From Candidatus Bathyarchaeota archaeon (GTDB lineage: Archaea > Thermoproteota > Bathyarchaeia > TCS64), in assembly GCA_026014515.1 (NCBI GenBank), contig JAOZIG010000314.1, positions 1 to 40,569 on the forward strand: 40,569 nt of DNA, written 5' to 3'. Positions 15,352-23,630 of this stretch are shown piece after piece (the first letter of the stretch is position 1; each line of letters starts with the position of its first letter). The notes beneath the pieces are model-generated. The model saw only the letters and a program-made list of their open reading frames with translations. It made no database searches and had not been told where the DNA came from. The translations under genes were made by a program, and so were the position numbers.

Positions 15352-16479
15352 ATGACAGATGAACCAAAGAAAGAGATGGTAGTGACACCCTGGGAGGTCA
15401 GCGGAGACATAGACTACGATAAGCTCATGGAGCAGTTCGGAGTCCAGCCCATGACCAAGGAGATAGAGGAAAAGATCGCCAAACACGCTGGGTTCAAACA
15501 CCTCCAGCTAAGGCGAGGAGTATACTTGAGCCACAGGGACACTGACTGGTGGATCAAGGAATACGAGAAGGGAAACAAAGTAGGACTCTACACTGGGCGT
15601 GGACCCAGCGGGCACGTGCACCTAGGACACCTCCTTCCATGGTTCTTCTGCAAGTATCTGCAGGACGCATTTGACGCTGATCTCTACTTCCAGATGACGG
15701 ACGACGAAAAGTTCCTCCACAGAGATGATCTCACGTTGGAAGAGACTATTGCGTTGACGTATGAGAACGCGTTAGATGTTATCGCGTGTGGCTTGAGGGC
15801 TGAGAAGACCCACATCTTCAGTGACACCGATCACATCGGTCACTTGTACAAGATCGCGTTGAATGTGGCGAAGAAGGTAACCTATAACACGGCGAAGGCG
15901 GTGTTCGGGTTCAACGACAGCAACAACATAGGTATTGTCTGGTATCCTGCAATGCAGGCTATGACCTGCTTCCTTGAATCAGATAGAGAAGGCAGAAACA
16001 TACCATGTCTGATACCAGCAGCCATCGACCAAGACCCATACTGGAGAATGACAAGAGACATCGCAGAAAAGCTAGGTTACACTAAGCCTGCCCAGATTCA
16101 CGCCAAGTTCCTACCGGGACTAGCTGAAGGCGGAAAAATGAGCGCAAGCCAGCCTGAGACAGCGATATTCACCACAGACCCACCAAAGAAGGCGGGAAAG
16201 AAGGTGATGAAAGCGTTCACAGGTGGACGAGACACGGTAGAGGAGCAGCGTGAGCTTGGTGGAAGACCAGAAGTATGCAACGTTTACGCCTACTATTACT
16301 TCTTGTTTGAGGAGAACGATGAGGCGCTTGTTGAACGTGAACTCAAGTGCAAGAAGGGTGAGATTCTCTGTGGTGAGTGTAAGAAGACCCTCGCTAAACG
16401 TGTTGAGGTCTTCCTTGAGGATTTCCAGAAGAAGCGTGAAGAGGCACGTGCGGTTCTGGATGATTATCTCCTCAAGTAA
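15352..16479 (+). CDS. trpS: Tryptophanyl-tRNA synthetase
   Basis: 375-residue class I aminoacyl-tRNA synthetase of the archaeal/eukaryotic TrpRS type, charging tRNA-Trp. The HIGH-like motif is H88-V-H-L-G-H93, preceded by the GRGPSG loop. The KMSKS-like motif is K262-M-S-A-S. The N-terminal segment VTPWEVSGDIDYDKLMEQFG and the tail LAKRVEVFLEDFQKKREEA are typical of the family. Length matches archaeal TrpRS. Two cysteine pairs close to the end (CKKGEILCGEC) could bind zinc. The ATG at 15352 follows a long leader. Confidence 0.95.
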   Translation: MTDEPKKEMVVTPWEVSGDIDYDKLMEQFGVQPMTKEIEEKIAKHAGFKHLQLRRGVYLSHRDTDWWIKEYEKGNKVGLYTGRGPSGHVHLGHLLPWFFCKYLQDAFDADLYFQMTDDEKFLHRDDLTLEETIALTYENALDVIACGLRAEKTHIFSDTDHIGHLYKIALNVAKKVTYNTAKAVFGFNDSNNIGIVWYPAMQAMTCFLESDREGRNIPCLIPAAIDQDPYWRMTRDIAEKLGYTKPAQIHAKFLPGLAEGGKMSASQPETAIFTTDPPKKAGKKVMKAFTGGRDTVEEQRELGGRPEVCNVYAYYYFLFEENDEALVERELKCKKGEILCGECKKTLAKRVEVFLEDFQKKREEARAVLDDYLLK

Positions 16480-16509
16480 TCTTTTCCATCTATAATCCAA
16501 TATATTTCT

Positions 16510-16854
16510 ATGAGTATTGTAAAAAATCTGGCCGAGATTCCTGAGACGACGCATCCATTTCTAGCAAAAGTGGGAATGAGTACACTGTATTCGCGGCGTG
16601 ATGATGGCGCTGAGTTGACGTGTTTTGTGGTCAGGTGCAAGGTTGGTTCTGAGATCGAGGAGCATGTTCACCCAGATGAGGCGGATATTATCTATGTGTT
16701 AGCTGGGAAGGCAACTATGTGGATAGAGGATCGGGGAGAGTTCCCGCTTGACTCCGGGGTATTCGTTGTTGTGCCCAAAGATCTCAAGCATAGAACCTAC
16801 GATGTGACAGAAGAATTACTCATCTACGATGTATTTTACCCAGCGATGTTCTAG
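16510..16854 (+). CDS. Small cupin-domain protein
   Basis: 114-residue single cupin. Motif 1 is EEHVHPDEADIIYVLAG, with two histidines and a glutamate that would ligate a metal. Motif 2 is FVVVPKDLKHRTY with a third histidine. This is the usual size for stand-alone cupins, whose functions range from sugar isomerase to dioxygenase; no specific one can be assigned. It sits between trpS and the M32 peptidase on the same strand with gaps of 30 and 41 bases. Confidence 0.8.
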   Translation: MSIVKNLAEIPETTHPFLAKVGMSTLYSRRDDGAELTCFVVRCKVGSEIEEHVHPDEADIIYVLAGKATMWIEDRGEFPLDSGVFVVVPKDLKHRTYDVTEELLIYDVFYPAMF

Positions 16855-16895
16855 TTTTTAGAAACCTTAAAGCAATTCACTGCCTTTTTTCATTT

Positions 16896-18425
16896 ATGTC
16901 AAGTCTTAAAGAGAATTATGAGCAGCTTCTTGAGCAGAGTAAAGAGCTAGCGGTTGTTCAGAGCGCTGGAGCGATTATTTACTGGGATATGGAGACCAAG
17001 ATGCCTCCAAAGGGCGTTGAGTTGAAGAGCCAGCAACTGGCGTTTATTGAAAAAACAGCGCACCAGATGATGACCAACCCCATGGTTGGAAAGGTATTGG
17101 AGTCCATCGAGAAGGATTCCAAGTATGATTCACTTGATCAAGTGCAGAAGCGTAACGTGTACCTTGCGCGTAAAGCCTATGATGAGGCTACCAAGCTTCC
17201 CGAGAAGCTGGTGGTTGATATTGTCAAGCAACAGACGGTGGGGGTAAATGTCTGGAAACGGGCGAAGGGGGCAAAAGACTGGAAACTGTTTATGCCTGAG
17301 CTTGTGAAGATCAAGGAGCTCACGGAGAAGAAAGCGGAGCTTTTGATGGATATCAAAGGCTCGAAGACGCCATATGATGCCTTGATTGATGACTTTGAGC
17401 CCAAGATGACCGCCGATAACATTACACGGATTTTCGACGGTATGAGGAAGGGGCTTTCGAAGGTAATGGATAAGGTCTTGGAGCATCAGGATGTGGATAC
17501 AAAGTTCTTGACGCGTCCTGTGTCTGTTCCTGTTCAGGAGAAGATCGGTGAGCAGATGGCGGATTTCATCCTTTATGATATTAAGTCTGAGAATGCGGGT
17601 GGTAGGATTGATGCTACTGAGCACCCATTCACCACAGGCTATTATACTGATGTTAGGATTACGACGCATTATCATGAGAACCAGTTCATGAGCAGCATCT
17701 ACAGCATATTGCATGAGGGTGGTCACGGTCTTTATGAGCAGGGTTTGCCGATGAAGTGGATGTATCAGCCTATTGGCTCCAGTGCGAGTTATGGTATTCA
17801 TGAGTCTATGAGCCGGTTTGTCGAGAACATGGTGGGTAGGAGCCCTGAGTTCTGGACATATTACTTGCCTTTGTTGAAGAAGCTTACCGGTGATACCTTC
17901 AAGGATATTAGTAGAGAGCAGATGCTGCATGCGGCTAACTATGTGACGCCTAGTAAGATCAGGATAGAGGCGGATGAGGTTACTTATGGTATGCATATTA
18001 TCATCAGGTTTGAGATCGAGCGTGACTTGTTCAGTGGTAAGGTGGAGGTTTCTGAGCTTCCTGAGGTCTGGAATCAGAAGTACATGGATTATCTCGGTGT
18101 AGAGATACTGGATGATAGTGAGGGGGTTATGCAGGATACTCACTGGGCTAGTGGGTTGTTTGGTTATTTCCCGAGTTATGCTTTGGGTAATATCTATGAT
18201 GGTGTCTGGTTGACCACGTTGAACAAGGACTTACCGGATTGGAGGCTTGATGTGGAGAAGGGTGTCTATAAGAACATCAAGACATGGATGACCGAGAACG
18301 TGTATGGTTATGCGAACCTCTATGACCCTGAGGACTTGGTTAAGCATGTGACTGGTACCGGGTTAGTGGTGGAGCCTTTTATCGAGTATCTTGATGATAA
18401 GTTCCGTGGTATCTACGGGTACTAA
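16896..18425 (+). CDS. Carboxypeptidase Taq, peptidase family M32
   Basis: 509-residue zinc carboxypeptidase that removes C-terminal residues from peptides. The HExxH motif is H273-E-G-G-H277, in the family form HEGGHGLYEQG. The downstream glutamate ligand lies in IHESMSRFVENMVGRS, which is diagnostic for M32. Length equals the usual 490-510. It is a soluble cytosolic enzyme; no signal peptide. The gene becomes strongly G/T-rich on the coding strand towards its 3' end. Copy C of the dispersed repeat follows the stop. Confidence 0.93.
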   Translation: MSSLKENYEQLLEQSKELAVVQSAGAIIYWDMETKMPPKGVELKSQQLAFIEKTAHQMMTNPMVGKVLESIEKDSKYDSLDQVQKRNVYLARKAYDEATKLPEKLVVDIVKQQTVGVNVWKRAKGAKDWKLFMPELVKIKELTEKKAELLMDIKGSKTPYDALIDDFEPKMTADNITRIFDGMRKGLSKVMDKVLEHQDVDTKFLTRPVSVPVQEKIGEQMADFILYDIKSENAGGRIDATEHPFTTGYYTDVRITTHYHENQFMSSIYSILHEGGHGLYEQGLPMKWMYQPIGSSASYGIHESMSRFVENMVGRSPEFWTYYLPLLKKLTGDTFKDISREQMLHAANYVTPSKIRIEADEVTYGMHIIIRFEIERDLFSGKVEVSELPEVWNQKYMDYLGVEILDDSEGVMQDTHWASGLFGYFPSYALGNIYDGVWLTTLNKDLPDWRLDVEKGVYKNIKTWMTENVYGYANLYDPEDLVKHVTGTGLVVEPFIEYLDDKFRGIYGY

Positions 18426-18443
18426 CCCTCTACTTTTTTTTAT

Positions 18444-18516
18444 TTGGTGTCTACTGGTGGGTACTTTGGGAAAAAAATTTCTCGTGTGAATTAGTGTTAC
18501 TTGTTGTTATAGGGTT
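18444..18516 (-). repeat. Dispersed intergenic repeat, copy C (inverted relative to copies A and B)
   Basis: Read on the minus strand it matches copy A over about 66 bases, including ACAACAAGTAACAC, ATTCACACGAGAAA and the CCCAAAGTACCCACCAGTAG core. It lies 18 bases after the M32 stop, preceded by a T-rich tract, and runs up to a TATA-like GGTTATATCG at about 18514-18523. Confidence 0.8.
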
Positions 18517-18543
18517 ATATCGTGTGGTTTCTTTGGTATTGTT

Positions 18544-18888
18544 GTGAGGTATAGATACATCAGGTACCGTTGGGAACGGGGCAACGATATGGAGGAACTG
18601 GCGTCGGTTCTCTCAGAAGATTACATTGTTGCTCGTCGGATGTTCCCGGGTTCTAATATCGAGGTGAGTCTATTCAAGGATGACCGACTAGAATTGATTG
18701 TTACAGCGGATCGTATGCGGGTTCATATGAACGCTCATAGAGCTATACTGAGCCAGTTTGAGGACGGTGCCTTCACTAAACATGATTTGACACTCAGGGA
18801 GAAGATACTGGAGCTGTATCCAAGGAGTCGTCCAACACCGTTCCCGTGGGGACACAGCTTCGAGCCCAATTATGAGGTTGAAGAATAG
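18544..18888 (+). CDS. Hypothetical protein (114 aa)
   Basis: Not recognised. The product is charged, with an Arg/Tyr-rich N-terminus (MRYRYIRYRWERGND), an alpha/beta-like middle (VSLFKDDRLELIVTADRM) and an acidic end. No membrane span, cysteine cluster or catalytic motif. Two starts are possible: GTG at 18544, about 25 bases after a TATA-like sequence and so suitable for a leaderless transcript, or the ATG at 18589. It ends exactly where the convergent PEP mutase-family gene ends, with no gap. Confidence 0.65.
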   Translation: MRYRYIRYRWERGNDMEELASVLSEDYIVARRMFPGSNIEVSLFKDDRLELIVTADRMRVHMNAHRAILSQFEDGAFTKHDLTLREKILELYPRSRPTPFPWGHSFEPNYEVEE

Positions 18889-19851
18889 TTACTTTTTCCA
18901 GATTTTCTCGGTGCCTGCAAGTTCTTTTTCTATGATCTCTGTGAGGTCGCTAGTTCCATAGTTTTTGATGAGTTCTTCTTTGCTCAGGGCTTCGATCTCA
19001 AGTCTTCTCCACCGGTTTACACCTACTAGGTTGTTGAACTCTGCCCATGAGACGCCCATCTTAGCTATCTTTCTGATATCTCGTCCATGTCGTAGCTCAT
19101 CTAGTGCATCAACCATGGCTTTTGCAGCTGGGTATAGGCATATCATTGGTACTGATACGTAGCTTACTCCTCTTGATTCTAGTTCCTCGAATGTGAATGG
19201 CGGCGTCTTGCCTCCGGGGATAACGTTGAAGGCTAAGGGGGCGGGTACCCGATCTACAAGTTTCTCTACCTCGTCTAGGCTCTGAGGTGCCTCTACGTAG
19301 ACGTAATCTGCACCTGCTTCGGCGTAGGATACTGCTCGGTGGAGAGCATCATCGAACCCGGTTACTGTTCGTGCATCGGTGCGTGCCCCGATAGCCATAT
19401 CGGGGTTCTCCTCGTTGCGGGTTTTTACTGCGGTCTTGAGTTTTTGAAGCATCTCGGATTCGGGGATTACTTGTTTACCGGCCATGTGTCCGCATCTTTT
19501 TGGCCATACTTGGTCCTCAAACCTGATGCTGGCGGCTCCTATTCGGGCGAAGTTCATGGTGGTCCAGTGGGCGTTTAGGGCGTTTCCGTATCCTGTGTCT
19601 ACGTCAACGTCTACTGGTAGGTCTACGGCGTTTACGATGGTGCGTGTGCGTTCCACCATCTCATGGTAGCCTACGAGCCCCATGTCTGGTTGTCCAATCA
19701 GGCTTGATGATATGCCGTAGCCTGTGGTTCCTACAATGTCGAAGCCTGCTCTTTGGATGAGTAGTGCGCTTAATGCGTCGTAGGCGCAGGGACGGAGATG
19801 CAGCCCTTTGCTGTTGATTATTTCCTTGAATTGTTTGCCTTTTGATGCCAT
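18889..19851 (-). CDS. Isocitrate lyase/PEP mutase superfamily protein (methylisocitrate lyase-like)
   Basis: 320-residue TIM-barrel enzyme of the ICL/PEPM superfamily. The metal-site stretch is DVDVDTGYGN, the acidic EDQ follows, and the catalytic loop is KRCGHMAGKQVI, where the cysteine in K-R/K-C-G-H is the general acid of isocitrate and methylisocitrate lyases. Its presence favours a C-C lyase (2-methylisocitrate lyase or a related 2-hydroxy acid lyase) over a phosphonate mutase. No methylcitrate synthase or dehydratase is next to it. The ATG gives the family's usual N-terminus (hydrophilic, then PCAYDALSALLIQRAGFD). Confidence 0.85.
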   Translation of the reverse strand: MASKGKQFKEIINSKGLHLRPCAYDALSALLIQRAGFDIVGTTGYGISSSLIGQPDMGLVGYHEMVERTRTIVNAVDLPVDVDVDTGYGNALNAHWTTMNFARIGAASIRFEDQVWPKRCGHMAGKQVIPESEMLQKLKTAVKTRNEENPDMAIGARTDARTVTGFDDALHRAVSYAEAGADYVYVEAPQSLDEVEKLVDRVPAPLAFNVIPGGKTPPFTFEELESRGVSYVSVPMICLYPAAKAMVDALDELRHGRDIRKIAKMGVSWAEFNNLVGVNRWRRLEIEALSKEELIKNYGTSDLTEIIEKELAGTEKIWKK

Positions 19852-19930
19852 GTATCAATGATAGTGGTTGGTGATTTAACGGTGCAGGTAATGGGGTATA
19901 CTTATTTCCACCCCTTGTATCATCAGAGCC

Positions 19931-20893
19931 ATGAGTCTCCCCGAGGAGTTCAAGGCACTCTACTACAAACAAAAATACCGGCTAGTTGGTGAACACAGCG
20001 CAGTCAAGACGTGCCACTGGCTCAGCCGCAGCCTAAACACTGGAGGCGTGGAGACTTGCTACAAGAACAAGTTCTACGGGATACCTACACACCGATGCAT
20101 GCAGATGACCCCCAGTCTTGGACACTGTACCCAGAGCTGCTTGTTCTGTTGGAGAGCTACTCCCGAGACCCTGGGAGTCGGATGGGAACAGACACAGCCC
20201 ATCACTGACCCCATGGACCCGGATAGCATCATCGATGGGTGCCTGTATCATCACCGGAAGCTCATCTATGGGTTCGGGGGTAACCCCAATGTCAGTGAGG
20301 AGATGTACGAGGAGGCGCTTGACCCTGTTCATGCAGCTATTAGCCTTGAAGGGGAGCCTGCTTTGTATCCGTTGCTGGGTGAACTTGTGGAGGCGTATCT
20401 GGATCGTGGTTTCAAGTCTGTTTTTATCGTGACCAATGGGACTCGTCCTGATGTATTGGAGAATCTCAGCTGTGAGCCTACTCAGCTCTATGTGAGCCTC
20501 TGTGCACCGGATGAGGAGACCTATGAGAAGACCTGTCGCCCCATGGAGCATGGTTTATGGGATAAAGTAAGGGAATCAGTTGAGCTTCTTGACAGCTTCA
20601 AGTGTCCAACGGTTTTACGGCATACCCTTGTGCCTAAGCTGAATATGCATAGCCCTGAGAAGTATGGTGCGTTAGCTGAGCTTGGTAACGCGACTTACAT
20701 GGAGCCCAAGGCTGCGATGAGTGTCGGTGGAGCAAGAGCACGTTTCAGCTACAAGGATATGGCTTGGTTTAGCGAGATCAAGGAGTTCGGTGAGGCTGTT
20801 GCGGCTAGTTGCAGTTATAACGTGGTTGACGAGCATGAGCCAAGTAATATCGTGCTTCTTAGCAGACTTGAGAAGCCCATTCAATTATACTAA
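19931..20893 (+). CDS. taw1: Wybutosine synthesis radical SAM enzyme Taw1/TYW1
   Basis: 320-residue radical SAM enzyme that makes 4-demethylwyosine (imG-14) from N1-methylguanosine-37 of tRNA-Phe using pyruvate. The SAM cluster is C66-x3-C70-x2-C73 (CTQSCLFCW). Three more cysteines, C28, C43 and C56, match the second iron-sulfur cluster of Taw1. A flavodoxin domain, present in the eukaryotic TYW1, is absent, as expected for archaea. Further family marks are FGGNPNVSEEMYEEA and HAAISLEGEPALYP. ATG at 19931 gives the usual N-terminus. Confidence 0.94.
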   Translation: MSLPEEFKALYYKQKYRLVGEHSAVKTCHWLSRSLNTGGVETCYKNKFYGIPTHRCMQMTPSLGHCTQSCLFCWRATPETLGVGWEQTQPITDPMDPDSIIDGCLYHHRKLIYGFGGNPNVSEEMYEEALDPVHAAISLEGEPALYPLLGELVEAYLDRGFKSVFIVTNGTRPDVLENLSCEPTQLYVSLCAPDEETYEKTCRPMEHGLWDKVRESVELLDSFKCPTVLRHTLVPKLNMHSPEKYGALAELGNATYMEPKAAMSVGGARARFSYKDMAWFSEIKEFGEAVAASCSYNVVDEHEPSNIVLLSRLEKPIQLY

Positions 20894-20927
20894 GCATTAA
20901 TAGTAGCGGAATACACAAGGGTTCAAT

Positions 20928-21404
20928 ATGATTGATAAAATTGGGTTAAAAACCACCTTCAAGGAACTTGTAGCTTATAGGGTTCTTGAACCGGGACAAA
21001 ACGAGATCGTGGAATGCGCAAAGCTCAGTGGAGAACTCCACAAGCTGAACGCGAGCCCCCGTGATCCTAACATGGTCCTGTTCTATGACCCCAAAGATGA
21101 ACCGGGTTGCCGAAGAGAGGTCATGATCCCCATCGAAAACGAGGTAGAGGGCATCGATATAAAGATGAAGCCCGAGATGAAGGTAGCCTTCTTGGTGTTC
21201 ATCGGTACAGATCAGCCCATCGAGTACTATTATGAGGAGCTTTACAAGTACATTGAAAAACAGGGATTGAAGCCTGCGAGCACAATGTGCAGCGTTGAAG
21301 CTGTTTATCAGCCTCACGATTTTAACCTCAGCTATGGTAGTTTCATCGATGAGGACAGTGCCGAGGCTTGGCACACAGAGATCATGATCCCTGTCGAGGA
21401 GTAA
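20928..21404 (+). CDS. GyrI-like small-molecule-binding domain protein
   Basis: 158-residue protein resembling the GyrI-like/AraC effector-binding (SOUL-like) fold. It opens with IGLKTTFKELVAYRVLEPG, has VLFYDPKDEPGCRREVMIPI and ends WHTEIMIPVEE, the internal twofold pattern with paired -E-xx-IPI/V ends that is typical of this fold. It lacks a DNA-binding domain, so it is a stand-alone binder. Ligand unknown. It lies 34 bases after taw1 and before tRNA-Gly, on the same strand; a link to tRNA modification would be speculation. Confidence 0.7.
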   Translation: MIDKIGLKTTFKELVAYRVLEPGQNEIVECAKLSGELHKLNASPRDPNMVLFYDPKDEPGCRREVMIPIENEVEGIDIKMKPEMKVAFLVFIGTDQPIEYYYEELYKYIEKQGLKPASTMCSVEAVYQPHDFNLSYGSFIDEDSAEAWHTEIMIPVEE

Positions 21405-21439
21405 ACCCTTTATTTTACTCATGTATTCAACTGTGTTGC

Positions 21440-21513
21440 GCGTTCGTGGTATAGTGGTAGAATATTAGCCTTCCAAGCTAATGACCCGGGTTCAAATCCC
21501 GGCGGACGCACCA
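21440..21513 (+). tRNA. tRNA-Gly (anticodon TCC), 3' CCA encoded
   Basis: Acceptor stem GCGTTCG pairs with CGGACGC (with one G-T pair). The D loop contains AGTGGTA. The anticodon stem TTAGC/GCTAA encloses loop CTTCCAA, anticodon TCC. The T arm is CCGGG-TTCAAAT-CCCGG. The discriminator A at 21510 is followed by encoded CCA. Confidence 0.95.
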
Positions 21514-21527
21514 AATATTTTCTTATT

Positions 21528-22085
21528 CTAAACAGGGGTTTTCTTCAGTTCATTTAGGTGATGCTTTTGCCAATCAAGTTCTTTTGCAACCGCAGTATCT
21601 GCCTCAAGAATATCAGAGGCTCTGTGAATAGCCTGTAATGCATATATTGCTCCACCTATCGCGTGAGCAGAGACATGCGCAGTGGCGACGGTTTGACCCG
21701 CGGCTCGGGCAACAGAACGAGCAGCATTATCTTCTCCCACTTCTCTGGCTGCTGCGTGTGAGCCTAGGGAGGCTCCGCGTATGATTTTCATTTTGAAATC
21801 CCCGGTTTCTATCCATTTTTGAAGTGTTTCTAATGCGTTTCTTGGGCGGGTATCGTCCGGATGTTTTTCTTCATAGTAATGCATGACGCGTTCAGTGCAG
21901 TCTATTGCCCAAGCAGCGAGTGTTTTTTGATCAACGTCTTCGATGAGGGAAACAAACTCATTTTTGTAGTAAAGTATTGAGAATTTTGATTTCTTTTTCC
22001 CTGTCTTGGACTGCATATAACCCTGTATTGAGGTGCCTAGATGATTGATAACTATATCACAGGATAAAGAGCCAAAATAGGGCAT
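21528..22085 (-). CDS. Imm-5-like helical protein (putative immunity-family fold)
   Basis: 185-residue protein. From about residue 57 it shows AAWAIDCTERVMHYYEEKHPDDTRPRNALETLQKWI, and later HAAAREVGEDNAARSVARAAGQ and VATAHVSAHAIGGAIYA. This is an alpha-helical repeat family annotated as Imm-5-like, which contains bacterial putative immunity proteins but also many proteins of unknown role. No toxin gene is adjacent, so an immunity function is unsupported. The first 23 residues may not be real; an internal ATG at 22016 (MQSKTGKKKSKFS) gives a hydrophilic N-terminus and is a fair alternative start. Confidence 0.65.
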   Translation of the reverse strand: MPYFGSLSCDIVINHLGTSIQGYMQSKTGKKKSKFSILYYKNEFVSLIEDVDQKTLAAWAIDCTERVMHYYEEKHPDDTRPRNALETLQKWIETGDFKMKIIRGASLGSHAAAREVGEDNAARSVARAAGQTVATAHVSAHAIGGAIYALQAIHRASDILEADTAVAKELDWQKHHLNELKKTPV

Positions 22086-22208
22086 AAATCAGCGTTACCA
22101 TACCCGTTTTTTACATAGATCAGGATCAGAAAGGAGTCGTTTTAGGGTTTATTTCATGGAAAAGGGTTGTATTCTGCCTGTGTCTTGCTGCCCCTACCCC
22201 CCTCCCTG

Positions 22209-22850
22209 TTAGGGGCTATTCTTGGGGAAGGGTTTTCCGTGTCCGGGGTAGACGGTTTCTGCTTGTATGTTTCTTAGTTTTTCTGCACTGTAATCGAGTG
22301 CTGTCTGGTCGTTTACCAAGGTTGTTATGTTTTCCATTGAGCCGTTGAAGATGTCACCACAGAACAGGGTGCCATTCGTCTGTAAGCTGATTGAGCCCTT
22401 GCTGTGTCCCGGGGTTTGGATTACCTCTGCATCTAGTCCATATTCGGTTAGGCTCTGGTTTTCGAGAAGGATGTCTGGTTGGAATGTCTCAAAGTCACCT
22501 AATCCTGTTACATTCATGAAGAAGCCTACTATCTTGATCATTAGGCTTTGTGGCGCATCAGCAAACATTCCTCCACCAGTTACCATGTTTACATCACCCT
22601 GATGCATAGCGATCTTTGCACCATAATTGTCTCTTAGATAAGCCGCGTTTCCAACGTGGTCAACATGCCCATGTGTCAAGATTATCAGTTTGAGGTCTCC
22701 GGGTTGGCATCCAGCCTCTGTGATGGCGGTTTCTAGTTTTTTTCTTTGTTTCTTGATTCCAGTGTCGATTAAATAGAAGCCGTTCTCGTTGTGGAGTAGG
22801 TAGCAGTTAGCATCGAATAGATACTTGAGTTGGATATGGATGACTTCCAT
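22209..22850 (-). CDS. Metallo-beta-lactamase fold hydrolase
   Basis: 213-residue MBL-fold protein with the zinc motif THGHVDHVG (HxHxDH), a third histidine in TPGHSKGS, the bridging aspartate in FCGDIFNG and the last histidine in YPGHGKP. This is the glyoxalase II-like minimal form; possible activities include thioesterase or lactonase. An insert around residues 85-125 contains a hydrophobic helix (IKIVGFFMNV). The next gene on the same strand is the B3/4 protein 22 bases upstream, so they may share a transcript. Confidence 0.83.
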   Translation of the reverse strand: MEVIHIQLKYLFDANCYLLHNENGFYLIDTGIKKQRKKLETAITEAGCQPGDLKLIILTHGHVDHVGNAAYLRDNYGAKIAMHQGDVNMVTGGGMFADAPQSLMIKIVGFFMNVTGLGDFETFQPDILLENQSLTEYGLDAEVIQTPGHSKGSISLQTNGTLFCGDIFNGSMENITTLVNDQTALDYSAEKLRNIQAETVYPGHGKPFPKNSP

Positions 22851-22872
22851 ATCGAGCAGTATGAAAAAAGGC

Positions 22873-23586
22873 TCATATATTTCTTGGTAGATGCTGCCCG
22901 TATTGTTTGATCAGTTTTTCCGCTTCTTGTAGGGTTTCGTTGATTTTCTCTCTGGGGATTTCCTTGTTGCCCCAGCTGAATATCAGTAGATTCTCGGTGT
23001 GTTTGGTGATCTTTGTCTCGTTTGAGTCACGCACGCCTATACAGCTGATGATTCTTTCAGCGTCCTCAAGTATCGGGGTGTTTAGATCGATGTTGACGGG
23101 TTTGGTCTTACCGATTGGGATAAACGCATCACCCGCCTCAGCCAAACGTAGAGTAACATCACCCACTACTAGGTCACTATCAAAGACACCGATGGGAACT
23201 AGGGTTCTCACCGAGACCAAGTTGCATGCATCAACCACGTTGCTGATGGTTGGGAACTTACCCTGTAATATCCCACGAAGGTACAGGTTTTCGACTGCAG
23301 GGGGAACATTATCTGGGTACGCGTCAAACTGGGTGTGTATTCTGCGGTAAGCGTTGAACTGTTCATTGGAGTTAAGATCAGAGGGGGTCTTGTCTTTCCA
23401 CTCTATTAGAAACTTTTTCTTCGCCTCAACCAGTTCGATTGGTGTACGGTCAACCTTGACGCCTGAGACCTCTCTGTGTTCTATGTAGAGGGTTGGGACG
23501 CGTTCTGTTACCTTTGGGTCGATTGTTACAAGGTGAGCGGGCATTTTGGTTTCTAAGTTAAAGTATGGGTTAAAGGTTTTGACCAT
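22873..23586 (-). CDS. B3/B4 (tRNA synthetase-type) domain protein
   Basis: 237-residue stand-alone B3/B4 domain, the fold that forms the editing region of PheRS beta. Matching segments are FNAYRRIHTQFDAYPDNVPPAVENL, then LRGILQGKFPTISNVVDACNLVSVRTLVPIGVFD, typical of this family, and a later ISCIGVRDS. Free-standing members are thought to act in tRNA-related quality control, by analogy with trans-editing proteins; that is inference. It lies upstream of, and on the same strand as, the MBL gene. Confidence 0.78.
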   Translation of the reverse strand: MVKTFNPYFNLETKMPAHLVTIDPKVTERVPTLYIEHREVSGVKVDRTPIELVEAKKKFLIEWKDKTPSDLNSNEQFNAYRRIHTQFDAYPDNVPPAVENLYLRGILQGKFPTISNVVDACNLVSVRTLVPIGVFDSDLVVGDVTLRLAEAGDAFIPIGKTKPVNIDLNTPILEDAERIISCIGVRDSNETKITKHTENLLIFSWGNKEIPREKINETLQEAEKLIKQYGQHLPRNI

Positions 23587-23630
23587 GTTTTGTGGTTGAG
23601 GTTAAATGTCATTGTGCTTGAGTTACTTGG

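Noticed and set aside
17130..18143. 337-codon open frame on the minus strand inside the M32 carboxypeptidase gene
   Set aside because: It lies wholly opposite a well-supported gene, has no recognisable domain and a composition set by the other strand.
15091..18516. Insertion sequence or composite transposon bounded by the repeats
   Set aside because: No transposase, no target-site duplication and only housekeeping genes inside; kept as an observation on repeats only.
21528..22085. Toxin-immunity module
   Set aside because: The protein has an Imm-5-like fold but no toxin or secretion gene is adjacent; family name alone does not show function.
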